Both the position numbers and the translations under genes were made by a program. This document shows positions 43,365 to 53,220 of a stretch of 64,000 nt of DNA, in pieces. The notes below the pieces were generated by a model that saw only the letters and a program-made list of their open reading frames with translations, was not told the DNA's origin and searched no databases. The number at the start of each line of letters is the position of its first letter. Position 1 is the first letter of the stretch. The stretch comes from Clostridium pasteurianum (lineage in GTDB: Bacteria; Bacillota; Clostridia; Clostridiales; Clostridiaceae), in NCBI RefSeq assembly GCF_001705235.1, contig NZ_MCGV01000001.1, positions 620,001 to 684,000 on the forward strand, read 5' to 3'.

Positions 43365-43937
43365 CTATTTTTCTTCCTTGTTTTCATCATCAAACTTAAC
43401 ACTGTATTGATAAGTATTATCCTCATTAACTTTATCGTCTTTTTTATTTGTAAATTTGCTCTTTACGTCATTCATTTTATCTTTTAAATCTGAAACTGTA
43501 TCTTTTACAACTTTATTTACAACTTCTACAGAGCCATCATCCTTTGTTATCTCTACTGTAACCTTTGCAAATACTGCTGTAAGGAACATAATTGCAAGTG
43601 ATGGTGCCCATATAGCTCCTGCTATAACACCTCCAGCAACTCCTGCTGTAACTGGTATATCTAGAATAACTCTGTCATCTTTTTTTACAACTATTCTAGT
43701 AACGTTTCCTTTGTTCATTGTATCCTTAATCCACTGAACAAATTCTTCTTTTGTATCGTAAATATTATCTTTAATACTATCTTTAGTTGTTTTATTTTTA
43801 TTTTCAATGAATATAAGCGCATCAATTACATTGCCGTCAGACTCTTCAAGAGCTTCTTTAGCTTCAGTGTATGTTACTCCAGTTCTCTCTTTTATAATAT
43901 CAATTTTTTCTAAAGTTATTTCTTCCATTACATTCAC
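43365..43937 (-). CDS. DUF4342 protein with UBA-like N-terminus
   Basis: 190 residues. Residues about 1 to 45 are a TS-N/UBA-like helix bundle (IDIIKERTGVTYTEAKEALE, ESDGNVIDALIFIE). The middle is DUF4342 (EEFVQWIKDTMNKGNVTRIV, VKKDDRVILDIPVTAGVAGG) and then a short hydrophobic segment at about residues 100 to 130 (GAIWAPSLAIMFLTAVFAKV), followed by a charged tail. It follows recO with a 4-base overlap. Function is unknown; stress or membrane association is plausible. Confidence 0.78.
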   Translation of the reverse strand: MNVMEEITLEKIDIIKERTGVTYTEAKEALEESDGNVIDALIFIENKNKTTKDSIKDNIYDTKEEFVQWIKDTMNKGNVTRIVVKKDDRVILDIPVTAGVAGGVIAGAIWAPSLAIMFLTAVFAKVTVEITKDDGSVEVVNKVVKDTVSDLKDKMNDVKSKFTNKKDDKVNEDNTYQYSVKFDDENKEEK

Positions 43938-44677
43938 TCCTCTTTCATTATATTTAATATTTCAAGACTTTTAGGCACTCTTGCATAATTTTGACTTATA
44001 AATCCCTTTAAAATTTCAGACATTTCTCTTTTTATATCCTTATTTAAATTTACTCTATACACCTTTCCTAGCGGCAATTTGTTTAAATAATTCAAACTGC
44101 TATATGCAGCTGGTGTAACCCTGACTCCTCCTTCCTTTGAACAATCATCACATATTCCACCATAATATTTATAGCTTATATAAGAAGATGCTTTGATCTT
44201 TTTTTTACATTTAGCACAATAATCTAAATTCAAACTATATCCTGTATATCTTAAAAGCTTTAATTCAAATGCTCTAACTAGTGTATCTATATCTCCAACT
44301 TTATTTTTAATAAGGTAAAAAGTACTTACTAATTCTCTAAATAAGTCCCTATTGCTTTCACCTTCTGCCATAGAAATGTCTATTAATTCGCATAGATAAG
44401 AACAATATGTTAAAACGTCTAAATCATTTAAAAACTCCTGAAAAGAATCGATTATCTGTCCCTCATTTAATGAGAACATACTTTTTCCCTTAAAAAACAC
44501 AAAATCTACAAAACAAAAATTTATAGTAATAGGCAAATATCTACTTCTATTTTTCTTAGCACCTCTTGCTATAACCGATATTTTGCCCATTTTCTCTGTA
44601 AAAATCCATATGATTTTATCGTTTTCGTTTATATCCTGACTTTTTAATACTACTCCTCTACTTTTAAATAAAGCCAG
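43934..44677 (-). CDS. recO: DNA repair protein RecO, apparently with CTG start
   Basis: 247 residues if begun at CTG 44677. The first visible ATG (44590) would drop 29 residues that match the RecO OB-fold start (ALFKSRGVVLKSQDINENDK, IIWIFTEKMGKISVIARGAK). In that frame no ATG, GTG or TTG lies between the preceding in-frame TGA and 44590. AGGAG lies eight bases before the CTG. The C-terminal zinc-ribbon-like CAKCKKKIKASSYISYKYYG and ICDDCSKEGG are present. RecO loads RecA with RecR and RecF. It is downstream of era. Confidence 0.85.
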   Translation of the reverse strand: MALFKSRGVVLKSQDINENDKIIWIFTEKMGKISVIARGAKKNRSRYLPITINFCFVDFVFFKGKSMFSLNEGQIIDSFQEFLNDLDVLTYCSYLCELIDISMAEGESNRDLFRELVSTFYLIKNKVGDIDTLVRAFELKLLRYTGYSLNLDYCAKCKKKIKASSYISYKYYGGICDDCSKEGGVRVTPAAYSSLNYLNKLPLGKVYRVNLNKDIKREMSEILKGFISQNYARVPKSLEILNIMKEE

Positions 44678-44726
44678 ATTACCATCTCCTCATTATTTTA
44701 TCCCATTTTTATTTATTTATTTAAAA

Positions 44727-45617
44727 TTATTTCTTATCAATTTTATATCCAAGTTCATTAAGCACAAAAGAGCTGTCTCTCCAATCTTTTTTTACCTTCA
44801 CCCATATTTTAAGATTTACTTTTTTGTCTAAAAACTTTTCAGCGCTTTTTCTTGAAGCCTGTGATATTTTTTTAAGCATTGATCCGCCTTTTCCTATTAT
44901 TATACCCTTATGAGAATCCTTTTCACATAGTAAATTAGCTTCTATATTGTACTTTTCATCATTTTCTTTCATCTGAAGGATTTCAACAGCTATACCATGT
45001 GGAACTTCTTGAGATAAAAATCTAAGTGCCTTTTCTCTTATTATCTCAGCTATTATAAATCTCTCTTGTTTGTCAATTATCATGTCATCAGGATAATACT
45101 TAGGTCCTTCATCTAAATACTTTACCATGAGTTCTATTAAAGTATCTACATTCTTACCCTTTGCTGCAGATATAGGTATTATTTCTTTAAAAGGAAAAGC
45201 CTCTGAATAATTTTTTAAAGTAGCAGCAAGCCTTTCTTCTGTTGTTTCATCTATTTTATTTACTACAAGAAATATAGGAATTTTTAAGTCCCTTAACTGC
45301 TCTAATATATGTAAATCTCCTCTTCTAACTTCTACCTCAGGTGTTGTAACAAAGACTGCTATATCAACATTACCTATGGAATCCTTAGCAACCTTAACCA
45401 TGTATTCTCCAAGTTTATGTTTAGGTTCATGCATACCAGGAGTATCCACAAAAACTATTTGATATTCTTCGCCCGTGAGTATTGTTTGTATGTTATTTCT
45501 TGTAGTTTGAGGCTTACAAGAAACTATAGATAACTTTTCTCCCATTATATTATTAAGCAAAGTCGACTTTCCAACATTAGGCCTTCCAATTATAGTTACA
45601 AATCCAGATTTAAACAT
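44727..45617 (-). CDS. era: GTPase Era
   Basis: 296 residues. G1 [13 protein letters not shown]2 around [10 protein letters not shown]3 DTPGMHEP, G4 NKID, G5 SAAKG form the GTPase domain (residues about 5 to 170). The C-terminal KH domain (residues about 200 to 290) carries [20 protein letters not shown]. It binds 16S rRNA and helps assemble the small ribosomal subunit. SD AGGAGG. Confidence 0.97.
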   Translation of the reverse strand: MFKSGFVTIIGRPNVGKSTLLNNIMGEKLSIVSCKPQTTRNNIQTILTGEEYQIVFVDTPGMHEPKHKLGEYMVKVAKDSIGNVDIAVFVTTPEVEVRRGDLHILEQLRDLKIPIFLVVNKIDETTEERLAATLKNYSEAFPFKEIIPISAAKGKNVDTLIELMVKYLDEGPKYYPDDMIIDKQERFIIAEIIREKALRFLSQEVPHGIAVEILQMKENDEKYNIEANLLCEKDSHKGIIIGKGGSMLKKISQASRKSAEKFLDKKVNLKIWVKVKKDWRDSSFVLNELGYKIDKK

Positions 45618-45764
45618 AAATCCTCCTTAAATAATTCTTCTTTTGAAAATGTGTCTTAAATATATCTTTAAATTTTACAACTACATAATCATTTATATTT
45701 TTAACTAATATTATTTACATATCTTCATCACAAAATTCACTTATAACCTTATTCACAGTATGCT

Positions 45765-46463
45765 TTAATGAAACAATCTATATAATGCTAACGTGACTAA
45801 AACTCCGAAAGCACCACCACATAAAACCTCAAGAGGCGAATGTACTTCTGAATCCACCCTGCTCTGCGCAACTATAACTGCTAAAAGATAGCTTAATATA
45901 ATAACAATAGGTTGAGGTGATATAAGAGTTATTATGGTAGCTAAAGAAAAGGCTATAGCACTGTGACCGCTTGGCATGCCGCCTTTTAAAGGTGTGCCTT
46001 CGCCAAAAATAGCCTTTATTATAAGAGTTAATATGCATACCATTACAAGAATAACAAATATCATGTATGGACTGCAATTTTTTATTTTATATATGACGTG
46101 ATTTGTTGCAGGCTCTAGTTTATCCCAGAATATTATGAACCCAACAATAACAGCATTTACAGCTGTAACAACTACAGCACCTGCTGCAACATCCTTAGCA
46201 ATCTTAGCAAGTGGATGATAGTAATTAGATGTCAAATCAATAGTTGCCTCCACTGCCGTATTCATAAGTTCTGCGCTTATTACCATAGTTATTGTTATTG
46301 TTATAATTAAAAGTTCTACTCTAGTTAAATTTGTAAAAAAGCATACAGTTAATATCATAATAGCTGCCACAAGGTCAATTCTAACATTCTGCTGTGTTCT
46401 TACTGCATATATAATACCTTCAAGTGCATAATTGAAACTATCCACCAATTTCTTAGGTTTCAT
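45765..46463 (-). CDS. dgkA: Diacylglycerol/undecaprenol kinase fused to PAP2 phosphatase
   Basis: 232 residues from ATG 46463, chosen for its GGGTG site over an in-frame GTG upstream. Residues 1 to about 115 are DgkA-type kinase with three membrane helices (SFNYALEGIIYAVRTQQNVR, ISAELMNTAVEATIDLTS, HPLAKIAKDVAAGAVVVTAV). Residues about 150 to 232 are a PAP2 domain: KGGMPSGHSAIAFSLA and VHSPLEVLCGGAFG carry the catalytic His and Arg region. The fusion suggests lipid-phosphate turnover, probably of undecaprenyl phosphates. It lies after ybeY as in related clostridia. Confidence 0.88.
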   Translation of the reverse strand: MKPKKLVDSFNYALEGIIYAVRTQQNVRIDLVAAIMILTVCFFTNLTRVELLIITITITMVISAELMNTAVEATIDLTSNYYHPLAKIAKDVAAGAVVVTAVNAVIVGFIIFWDKLEPATNHVIYKIKNCSPYMIFVILVMVCILTLIIKAIFGEGTPLKGGMPSGHSAIAFSLATIITLISPQPIVIILSYLLAVIVAQSRVDSEVHSPLEVLCGGAFGVLVTLALYRLFH

Positions 46464-46488
46464 AATCATCACCCTAAATCCTAAAATT

Positions 46489-46989
46489 TTATCTTAATAT
46501 ATCAAAATGAGTTAGTATTTCTTCTTCTCTTTTTCGCATTCTCGTTTTATCACTTTCAATCATATGATCATATCCCATAAGATGAAGTACAGAATGAACA
46601 GTTAAATATAGAACTTCCCTTTCAAAAGAATGACCATATTCCCTTCTCTGTTCCTCTGCTCTTTCAAGTGACAGTGCAATATCGCCTATTACAAGATTGC
46701 CATCATCAAAATATTCATCACTAAAATCACATTTTTTATAAACTTCTTTAAAAACTTTATCAGCATCATATTCAATCATTGGAAATGAAAGCACATCTGT
46801 TGCTCTATCAACATCCCTATTTTCTTTATTTATTTTTCTTATAGTTTCATTATCTACAAATATTACCGAAACTTCATAGTCTATTTTTACGCCCTCTTCT
46901 TTTAAGGCATAATCTATAACATCACATATAGTCTTTTTTAATTCTTCGCTGACTTCAATCTTATCCTGTCTGTTGTCTATGTATATCAT
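46489..46989 (-). CDS. ybeY: Endoribonuclease YbeY
   Basis: 166 residues. The zinc-binding signature [11 protein letters not shown] is at about residues 130 to 140. Other family blocks are [20 protein letters not shown] and [19 protein letters not shown]. YbeY acts in 16S rRNA maturation and ribosome quality control. Its ATG overlaps the pgpH stop (ATGA), so translation is coupled. Confidence 0.95.
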   Translation of the reverse strand: MIYIDNRQDKIEVSEELKKTICDVIDYALKEEGVKIDYEVSVIFVDNETIRKINKENRDVDRATDVLSFPMIEYDADKVFKEVYKKCDFSDEYFDDGNLVIGDIALSLERAEEQRREYGHSFEREVLYLTVHSVLHLMGYDHMIESDKTRMRKREEEILTHFDILR

Positions 46990-49112
46990 AACCTAGCTCC
47001 TTTTACCTTTATTGCATTTTTGTCTTCACTTATTTTATCTTTACCCTCTTCAAGCCTTTTTTGTTTAAGTTTTTTGTTATCTGTAGGATACTCAATTCTC
47101 TGATGGTATATTCCAAGGAGAGACTTTAAAAATGCTTTTCTTATTTTTTGTATATCTCTCATAGTTAATTCACATTGATTTAGCTGTCCATCACTTAATC
47201 TAGCTTCGATTATATTATTTATCATTTCCTCTATTTTACACTGTGTTGGCTCCTGAATAGAACGTACAGCTGCTTCTACACTATCTGCAAGCATTATAAT
47301 TGCCACTTCTTTACTCCTAGGAATAGGTCCCGGATACCTGAAATTTTCCTCTTTTATTTCATCTGGATTATCACTTGCATTTTTAAGCGTTAAGTAAAAA
47401 TATTTTACAAGAGTTGTCCCATGATGCTGCTGTATTGCATCTTGTATAATTTGCGGCAACTTATATTCTTTTGCAATATCCACTCCATCTTTTACATGGG
47501 AAATTATAACTAAAGCACTTAAATTAGGATTTATTTTATCATGTGGATTTTTTATTCCAATCTGATTTTCCTTAAAGAAATACGGTCTTTTAAGTTTTCC
47601 TATATCATGGTAATATGCAGAAACCCTAGTTAATAATGCATTGCCGCCAACCTGTTCTACTGCTGCTTCTGCAATATTGGCTACAATTATACTATGATGA
47701 TAAGTTCCAGGTGCTTCCATGAGCAGTTTCTTTATAAGTGGATGATTAGGATCTGAAAGTTCAAGGAGCTTTACATCCGTTACAACATCAAATATACTTT
47801 CAAATATAGGAAGAAAACCTATAGTTAATATTGCAGACATTATACCACCTATAAATACAAAAGCTGCTTTTTTAAAATTATCAAATAAATTGCTGCTGAG
47901 CAAAAATCCAATAGAAAAAGCCATTATAGCATTTATTATAGCTATAAAAAGTGCCGCATATATAGTATCATTTCTCTGTTTCATTTTTTTCAAAGTAGTA
48001 CACGCAATTAAAGCACTCATAATTGCAACTATGGTAACCTCAATATTGAATCTACATGCTACCGAAATAAAAACACAATTAAGTACACCTTCAAAAAGTG
48101 CTATTCTGCTGTCCATAAGTAATATCATAAGCATAGGTGCACAGGCAAATGGTACTAAAAATGGCGAAATTATTTCTATAGATCTAGCAAGTACAATTGT
48201 AAATATATTCAATATACACAGCATTATAATTTTATTAGTTTGCTTGTATATGTCTTTGTAATATCTATTAATATAATATAACTGTAAAAATAAAACTACA
48301 GCCGTCATAACAGCAAGCATAATGTACATATACCAATTACTTAAACCGGAATTATTTAGAAGCCCTAAATCCTGTAAAATAGAAATTTCATTTTTTGTTA
48401 CAGGTTCGCCTTCTCTTACAATTAGCTGATCCTTTTTTATAACTACATTTTCTACATTTTTAGCTACTTCGTTTTTTACTTCTTTAGTCTTTTTAAAATC
48501 CAAAAACATATTAGGCTGTACATAAGAATTCGCTATTGCTATACCAAGATCCGTAATGCTTCCTGAGAACTTCTCATTAGAAAATTGAGCCTCAATATTA
48601 TTTTTAGCCCTTTTTGCATCAGCAGTACTGTCTTCCCTTATATCACCATTATAAGTATCCTTCATGGTTTTTATTATAAATTGCTGTAAAGTCTTTAAAT
48701 CATCCTTATTTGTTTGTAAAATAGTGCTTATATTTTTATCTCCTATATCTGACTTTAAAGAACTCTTAAGCTGGCTCATCTTTTGATTATCATTGATATT
48801 TTCATCTTTAATTTTATTTATATTTGTAAAGTCATTGTTTATATCCTCTACAATATCAGATGCAACTTCAGATTTTTTTGTATACTGAATCCCAACCGAA
48901 TCTACAGCTTGCTTTTTCCTTTCTTCCGTAGCTGCTGCATCGGTTACATCTCTAGTTGCCTTTATATCGCTTTTTGCAATATCACCTTCTTTTAATGAAT
49001 ACTGTCTCATATCAAGAGATGTAAGCAATATGCCATATATAATAGCAAAAACACTGAGAAAAGTAATTGTTCTTATAAATTTATTTTTTTTCATTAACTG
49101 AACTATTTTCAT
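46986..49112 (-). CDS. pgpH: Membrane HD-domain phosphodiesterase, PgpH/YqfF family
   Basis: 708 residues from ATG 49112 (AAGGGTG upstream). A first helix (about residues 10 to 30) leads into an extracellular HDED domain (residues about 35 to 270), then seven membrane segments (about 275 to 470), then a cytosolic HD domain: [38 protein letters not shown] with the HD pair, and [20 protein letters not shown]. Related proteins in Listeria and Bacillus hydrolyse cyclic di-AMP. The gene phoH, which usually precedes it in Firmicutes, is not here. Confidence 0.93.
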   Translation of the reverse strand: MKIVQLMKKNKFIRTITFLSVFAIIYGILLTSLDMRQYSLKEGDIAKSDIKATRDVTDAAATEERKKQAVDSVGIQYTKKSEVASDIVEDINNDFTNINKIKDENINDNQKMSQLKSSLKSDIGDKNISTILQTNKDDLKTLQQFIIKTMKDTYNGDIREDSTADAKRAKNNIEAQFSNEKFSGSITDLGIAIANSYVQPNMFLDFKKTKEVKNEVAKNVENVVIKKDQLIVREGEPVTKNEISILQDLGLLNNSGLSNWYMYIMLAVMTAVVLFLQLYYINRYYKDIYKQTNKIIMLCILNIFTIVLARSIEIISPFLVPFACAPMLMILLMDSRIALFEGVLNCVFISVACRFNIEVTIVAIMSALIACTTLKKMKQRNDTIYAALFIAIINAIMAFSIGFLLSSNLFDNFKKAAFVFIGGIMSAILTIGFLPIFESIFDVVTDVKLLELSDPNHPLIKKLLMEAPGTYHHSIIVANIAEAAVEQVGGNALLTRVSAYYHDIGKLKRPYFFKENQIGIKNPHDKINPNLSALVIISHVKDGVDIAKEYKLPQIIQDAIQQHHGTTLVKYFYLTLKNASDNPDEIKEENFRYPGPIPRSKEVAIIMLADSVEAAVRSIQEPTQCKIEEMINNIIEARLSDGQLNQCELTMRDIQKIRKAFLKSLLGIYHQRIEYPTDNKKLKQKRLEEGKDKISEDKNAIKVKGARL

Positions 49113-49169
49113 TTTATAATTCACCCTTTTGTTCCTTATACCTATCCCGAATATAAATAGTTTTTTTAG

Positions 49170-50300
49170 TTAATTATCTGCTATATCTTCTTCACACACT
49201 ACTACGAGCGTTACTTTGCATACATTTCCGCTTACACTATAATCCGTTATCTTATCTACAACTTTAATATCCATATCAAAATCTTCTTTCATTTTGTCAT
49301 ATATCTTTTCTGATGTCTTACGTACAAGATCATCTTTATTACACTTTACTATTTTATCATTTACTTCATAATAAGTTTCAATCCCTATGGGATATTTATC
49401 ATCTACTATTTTATCATACTTATCAAACTTAGTTTCACTTTTTTTCAAATAAAATTTTTTGCCCCCAATTATTACAAAATAATTTTTTGCCTGCCTACCA
49501 GTCCTTTTTCTTTCATGCTTAGTAAGCATAACTTTCGCAGAATTCTCATTAAAAGTTTTTGCTATTATTTTACCATTAGCATTAACTTTATATATATTGT
49601 CTTCCTTTCCTTCCTCACCTTTTATGAGCATTTGCCCCTTCTTTACTACATCACCTGGTTTAACAACAGCAGTTCCCGAAGTAGTATAAACTCTAAGTAT
49701 CTGCCCCGACTTTTTTGCCAAAACATCTCCCGTTTCATTACTCTTTTTTACATCCGGTATTTCCTGTCTTTCAATTATTTTTACTTTTAGTTTAGATCCA
49801 TAAATTCTAGCCCTTGCCCACATAATATTATTATTTTTCTGCATAAGCTGTTCTTCAATATTGTACACATTAAGGTTACTTTTTTTAATTCCCGGGGATA
49901 TACCTATACTTTTTAAATCCTGCCTTACATCATAAGGTGCTATGTTCTTTTCGGTGGTTATGTCTATTTCCCATATGAATGTAGATAAATAGCATATACA
50001 AAACAAAAATGCAGCTATACCAAATAAAATTGAAATTCTATTTTTGAGCTTAAAAAGCAAAAATCCTATACCGTATCTTCCCACTACTTTTAGCTTTCCA
50101 CCACTTGCCCTTGCTACTTTAACTGTTTTTTTATAATCCTTTAAAGGAATCTTAAATTGAATAAGATTGGCATTAAATCTCACTAAGTTCATTATTTCTA
50201 TCTTACTTTTCCATGCTTTATTTATAAAGTTCTCTATATTACCTGTCCTAACTCGAACAACAATATAAGTATTTTTAAATCTTTCAAATTTAAAGTTCAT
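49170..50300 (-). CDS. yqfD: Sporulation protein YqfD
   Basis: 376 residues from ATG 50300 (GGGGATG before it). An N-terminal KFERFKNTYIVVRVRTGNIE block is followed by a single membrane segment (ISILFGIAAFLFCICYLSTF, residues about 75 to 95), and then a beta-rich outside domain (IVWARARIYGSKLKVKIIER-like, DIPDVKKSNETG, GTAVVKPGDVVKKGQMLIKG). The family is conserved in endospore formers and contributes to forespore development. It overlaps yqfC by a few bases. The start upstream of yqfC stop means coupled translation. Confidence 0.88.
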   Translation of the reverse strand: MNFKFERFKNTYIVVRVRTGNIENFINKAWKSKIEIMNLVRFNANLIQFKIPLKDYKKTVKVARASGGKLKVVGRYGIGFLLFKLKNRISILFGIAAFLFCICYLSTFIWEIDITTEKNIAPYDVRQDLKSIGISPGIKKSNLNVYNIEEQLMQKNNNIMWARARIYGSKLKVKIIERQEIPDVKKSNETGDVLAKKSGQILRVYTTSGTAVVKPGDVVKKGQMLIKGEEGKEDNIYKVNANGKIIAKTFNENSAKVMLTKHERKRTGRQAKNYFVIIGGKKFYLKKSETKFDKYDKIVDDKYPIGIETYYEVNDKIVKCNKDDLVRKTSEKIYDKMKEDFDMDIKVVDKITDYSVSGNVCKVTLVVVCEEDIADN

Positions 50301-50592
50301 TTCTATCATCCCCATAAACAATAGTTTTAAACTTGCCACTTAAAATTATGGTATTACCACTTATAAAAATAATTTCAAAATTAGTACCACTTATATTTAT
50401 GATTCCAACTTCCGTATTTACTTTTATAAGTTTATCTGTAAATTCTATAATCCCCTTATAATTTTCAATAGTTATTTCCCCGTTACCAGTTACTGAAATA
50501 TTTATTTTGGGAGTATACATCACAGCATCCCCTGGAAAGTCAAGTTTTTCTGCTACCATTTTTCTGAAATTATATAATTTATTTTTACTCAT
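50290..50592 (-). CDS. yqfC: Sporulation protein YqfC
   Basis: 100 residues from ATG 50592 (AAGGGTG upstream). The sequence MSKNKLYNFRKMVAEKLDFP, DAVMYTPKINISVTGNGEIT, IENYKGIIEFTDKLIKVNTE is that of the YqfC family, a small beta-rich protein expressed with YqfD in sporulating cells. An in-frame ATG at 50622 would add 10 residues but has no clear site. The two genes form the first pair of the yqfC-yqfD-pgpH-ybeY-dgkA-era-recO run. Confidence 0.85.
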   Translation of the reverse strand: MSKNKLYNFRKMVAEKLDFPGDAVMYTPKINISVTGNGEITIENYKGIIEFTDKLIKVNTEVGIINISGTNFEIIFISGNTIILSGKFKTIVYGDDRNEL

Positions 50593-50665
50593 CCTCTCAC
50601 CCTTAAACGCATACACTTTCATACTAATTTATGAATGTAAAAATCATTTAATTACCTCAAAAAAT

Positions 50666-50697
50666 AAAAAAAGACCTGGATTTACCAGATCTTTTTA
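50666..50697 (-). terminator. Terminator of rpsU-yqeY
   Basis: AAAAAGATCTGG and CCAGGTCTTTTT pair with one G-T and are followed by TTTT on the minus strand. It ends the rpsU-yqeY transcript before yqfC. Confidence 0.8.
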
Positions 50698-50703
50698 AAT
50701 TTC

Positions 50704-51153
50704 TTATTTATTATTTAAAAACTCTTTTACAAGTTTGCTTATCATGGAACCATCTGCACGCCCTTTAACTTTTGGCATTAAAGCAGACATAACTTTTCCC
50801 ATATCTTTTATGCTATTAGCTCCAACACTAGAAACTGCATCTTTAACTAAACTTCTAATTTCATCTTCAGTCAACTGCTGAGGAAGGTAATCCATTAAAA
50901 TCTTAATTTCGGCATTAGTACTGTCAACTAAGTCCTGTCTATTACCTTTTTCAAACTCAACTAAAGCCTCTCGTCTCTGTTTAACTTCTTTCGCTAAAAC
51001 TCCAACGATTTGTTCATCATTAAGTTTTACGCCATCAGTTTTTTCTACCTGCAAAATAGCAGCTTTAGCCATACTGATTACATTAGCCTTAAATTTATCT
51101 CTACTTTTAAGAGCACATTTCCAATCCTCTTGAAGTTTTTCTTTAAGGGACAT
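50704..51153 (-). CDS. yqeY: GatB/YqeY-domain protein
   Basis: 149 residues. MSLKEKLQEDWKCALKSRDK, AVEFEKGNRQDLVDSTNAEI-like block (ALVEFEKGNRQDLVDSTNAE), ILMDYLPQQLTEDEIRSLVK and DMGKVMSALMPKVKGRADGS are typical. The fold is that of the tail domain of the GatB amidotransferase. A role in tRNA-dependent amidation is supposed but not proven. It lies 20 bp after rpsU and is cotranscribed with it. Confidence 0.9.
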   Translation of the reverse strand: MSLKEKLQEDWKCALKSRDKFKANVISMAKAAILQVEKTDGVKLNDEQIVGVLAKEVKQRREALVEFEKGNRQDLVDSTNAEIKILMDYLPQQLTEDEIRSLVKDAVSSVGANSIKDMGKVMSALMPKVKGRADGSMISKLVKEFLNNK

Positions 51154-51173
51154 TCACGTACCTTCTTTCAAAA

Positions 51174-51350
51174 CTATTTAAACTTTCTTTTTCTAGCAGC
51201 TTCAGATTTTTTCTTTCTCTTAACGCTAGGTTTTTCATAATGTTCTCTCTTCCTTACTTCTGAAAGAACTCCTGCTCTAGCGCATTTTCTTTTAAATCTT
51301 CTTAAAGCGCTTTCCAAGGATTCATTTTCTCCAACTTTTATTTCTGACAT
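51174..51350 (-). CDS. rpsU: 30S ribosomal protein S21
   Basis: 58 residues starting [20 protein letters not shown], with [20 protein letters not shown] and a basic tail ending AARKRKFK. This is the full length of S21. It is preceded by GGGAGGG and by a strong promoter. It was found by direct translation of this interval. The pair rpsU-yqeY is conserved in Firmicutes. Confidence 0.97.
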   Translation of the reverse strand: MSEIKVGENESLESALRRFKRKCARAGVLSEVRKREHYEKPSVKRKKKSEAARKRKFK

Positions 51351-51426
51351 CTATATCCCTCCCTCCGCTAGCACAATTCAAATTTGAAACGTAATGCAGC
51401 TAATTGGGCTAAATAACACACAAATT

Positions 51427-51456
51427 ATTATACACCATGTAAAGCTGTACTGTCAA
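51427..51456 (-). promoter_or_regulatory. rpsU promoter
   Basis: Minus strand TTGACA (51451 to 51456), 18-bp spacer, TATAAT (51427 to 51432), both consensus. It drives rpsU-yqeY. Confidence 0.85.
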
Positions 51457-51519
51457 TAAATTCACAATAATAAGGGCTTTACAAAAATATCATAGTGTTT
51501 CTAAATAAAAAAACATTTA

Positions 51520-51861
51520 TTATTGTGGCCATGTGAATTTTGTCTTTGCTAATAGATGAAAATGAATATGAGGAACTGTTTGACCTGCAGCTTCACCACA
51601 GTTAGAAATAACCCTGAATCCATCTTTATCAATACCAAGCTCTTTAGCTATTTTAGATATTACTTCAAACACATGTCCTATAAGCTCACTGTTATCTGAA
51701 TTTACATCATTCAAACTTGATATATGCTTTTTAGGTATTACAAGCACATGTACGGGAGCTATAGGATTTATATCCTTAAATGCAAGCACCTTATCATCCT
51801 CATAAACTTTAGATGATGGTATTTCTCCCTTTACTATTTTACAGAATACACAATCGTCCAT
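51520..51861 (-). CDS. HIT-family nucleotide hydrolase
   Basis: 113 residues. CVFCKIVKGEIPSSKVYEDD opens with two Cys that may bind zinc, and the catalytic triad motif GQTVPHIHFHLLA is at the C-terminus. It belongs to the HinT/protein kinase C inhibitor group that hydrolyses nucleoside phosphoramidates. It lies 55 bp after mtaB. SD AAGGGGGTG. Confidence 0.93.
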   Translation of the reverse strand: MDDCVFCKIVKGEIPSSKVYEDDKVLAFKDINPIAPVHVLVIPKKHISSLNDVNSDNSELIGHVFEVISKIAKELGIDKDGFRVISNCGEAAGQTVPHIHFHLLAKTKFTWPQ

Positions 51862-51915
51862 ATTTTCACCCCCTTGTAAATATATTCAACATAATCATTA
51901 CTATTTCCTCTATTT

Positions 51916-53220
51916 TTAATTCACTAATTCTCCTCGTAAGTGGTTATCTTTAAAGCTCATTAGTTTTACTTTGAGTATTTTTTTAGATATATCCTCATCC
52001 GATTCCACTACTACTCTAATATAATTAGGCGTGTATCCCTCGTACAAATTATAGTGATTTTCAAAATTTTTCTCAAACAAGACCTTCATTTCTCTGCCCA
52101 AAAATCCGGTCATAAATTTCTCTTCATTTATTTTATCAAGCTCAATAAGCCTTGCACTTCTAGCTTCTTTCACCTTGCCATCAATTTGATTTTTCATTGC
52201 TGCAGCTTTAGTGCCTTCTCTTGGTGAATACTTAAATATATGCATCTTTGAAAGATGAATTTCACGGAGAAAATCATATGTTTCTTGAAATTCTTCATCG
52301 GTTTCTCCTGGAAAACCCACTATTACATCAGTAGTTATAGAAACATCTTTTATATTCTCTCTAAGCTTATTCACTATAGCTTTATATTCCTCTGCCGTAT
52401 ACCTTCTATTCATTCTCTTCAAAGTTTCTGTGCATCCACTCTGCAAAGAAAGATGAAAATGGTGACACAATTTTTTCATATTTTTAATTTTTTCTATTGT
52501 TGCATCATCAAAAAAGCGCGGCTCTATAGAACCTATTCTTATTCTTTCAATTCCATCAATTTCTTCTGCTTTCTCTATTATATCCATAAGGTTCCAATCT
52601 TCTTTTAAATCAACACCATATGAAGCTATATGTATACCTGATAATATAATTTCTTTAAAACCATGTGCCGCAAGCCTTTTCATTTCACTTATAACTTTAC
52701 TTGGTTCTTTACTGCATACTCCTCCTCTTGCATATGGTATTAAGCAGTATGAACAAAATCTATTACATCCATCCTGTATTTTTAAAAATGCTCTAGTTTT
52801 ATCCTGATATTCATCTATATTTAAATCCTCAAATTTCTTATCTCTAAAAACATCCTTAACATTTACTATCTGCTTTTTTTCATCCATAAATTCATTTACG
52901 TAATCGATTATGTCCCCTTTATTTCTAGTTCCAAGTACAATGTCTACACCATCTATTTGAGACACCTTTTGAGGTTCTACTTGAGAATAACATCCAACAG
53001 CGGCTATAACTGCATCTTTATTAAGCTTTCTAGCCTTACTTATCATCTGCCGTGATTTTCTGTCTCCCATATTAGTTACAGTACAAGTATTTATTACATA
53101 AACATCAGCTTTTTCATCATGATTTACAATCTCAAATCCAGATTTTAAGAACTTTTCTGCCATAGCTTCACTTTCATAAGCGTTAACTCTGCATCCTAAA
53201 GTAATAAAAGCAACTTTCAT
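51916..53220 (-). CDS. mtaB: tRNA t6A37 methylthiotransferase MtaB
   Basis: 434 residues. The UPF0004 domain binds the first cluster with Cys in LGCRVNAYESEAMAEKFL, INTCTVTNMGD and AVGCYSQ. The radical SAM site is DGCNRFCSYCLIPYARGG (residues about 145 to 160). A TRAM domain is at the C-terminus (LGREMKVLFEKN, YIRVVVESDED). It converts t6A to ms2t6A in tRNAs that read ANN codons. Its ATG shares a base with the rsmE stop (TAATG), so translation is coupled. Confidence 0.95.
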   Translation of the reverse strand: MKVAFITLGCRVNAYESEAMAEKFLKSGFEIVNHDEKADVYVINTCTVTNMGDRKSRQMISKARKLNKDAVIAAVGCYSQVEPQKVSQIDGVDIVLGTRNKGDIIDYVNEFMDEKKQIVNVKDVFRDKKFEDLNIDEYQDKTRAFLKIQDGCNRFCSYCLIPYARGGVCSKEPSKVISEMKRLAAHGFKEIILSGIHIASYGVDLKEDWNLMDIIEKAEEIDGIERIRIGSIEPRFFDDATIEKIKNMKKLCHHFHLSLQSGCTETLKRMNRRYTAEEYKAIVNKLRENIKDVSITTDVIVGFPGETDEEFQETYDFLREIHLSKMHIFKYSPREGTKAAAMKNQIDGKVKEARSARLIELDKINEEKFMTGFLGREMKVLFEKNFENHYNLYEGYTPNYIRVVVESDEDISKKILKVKLMSFKDNHLRGELVN

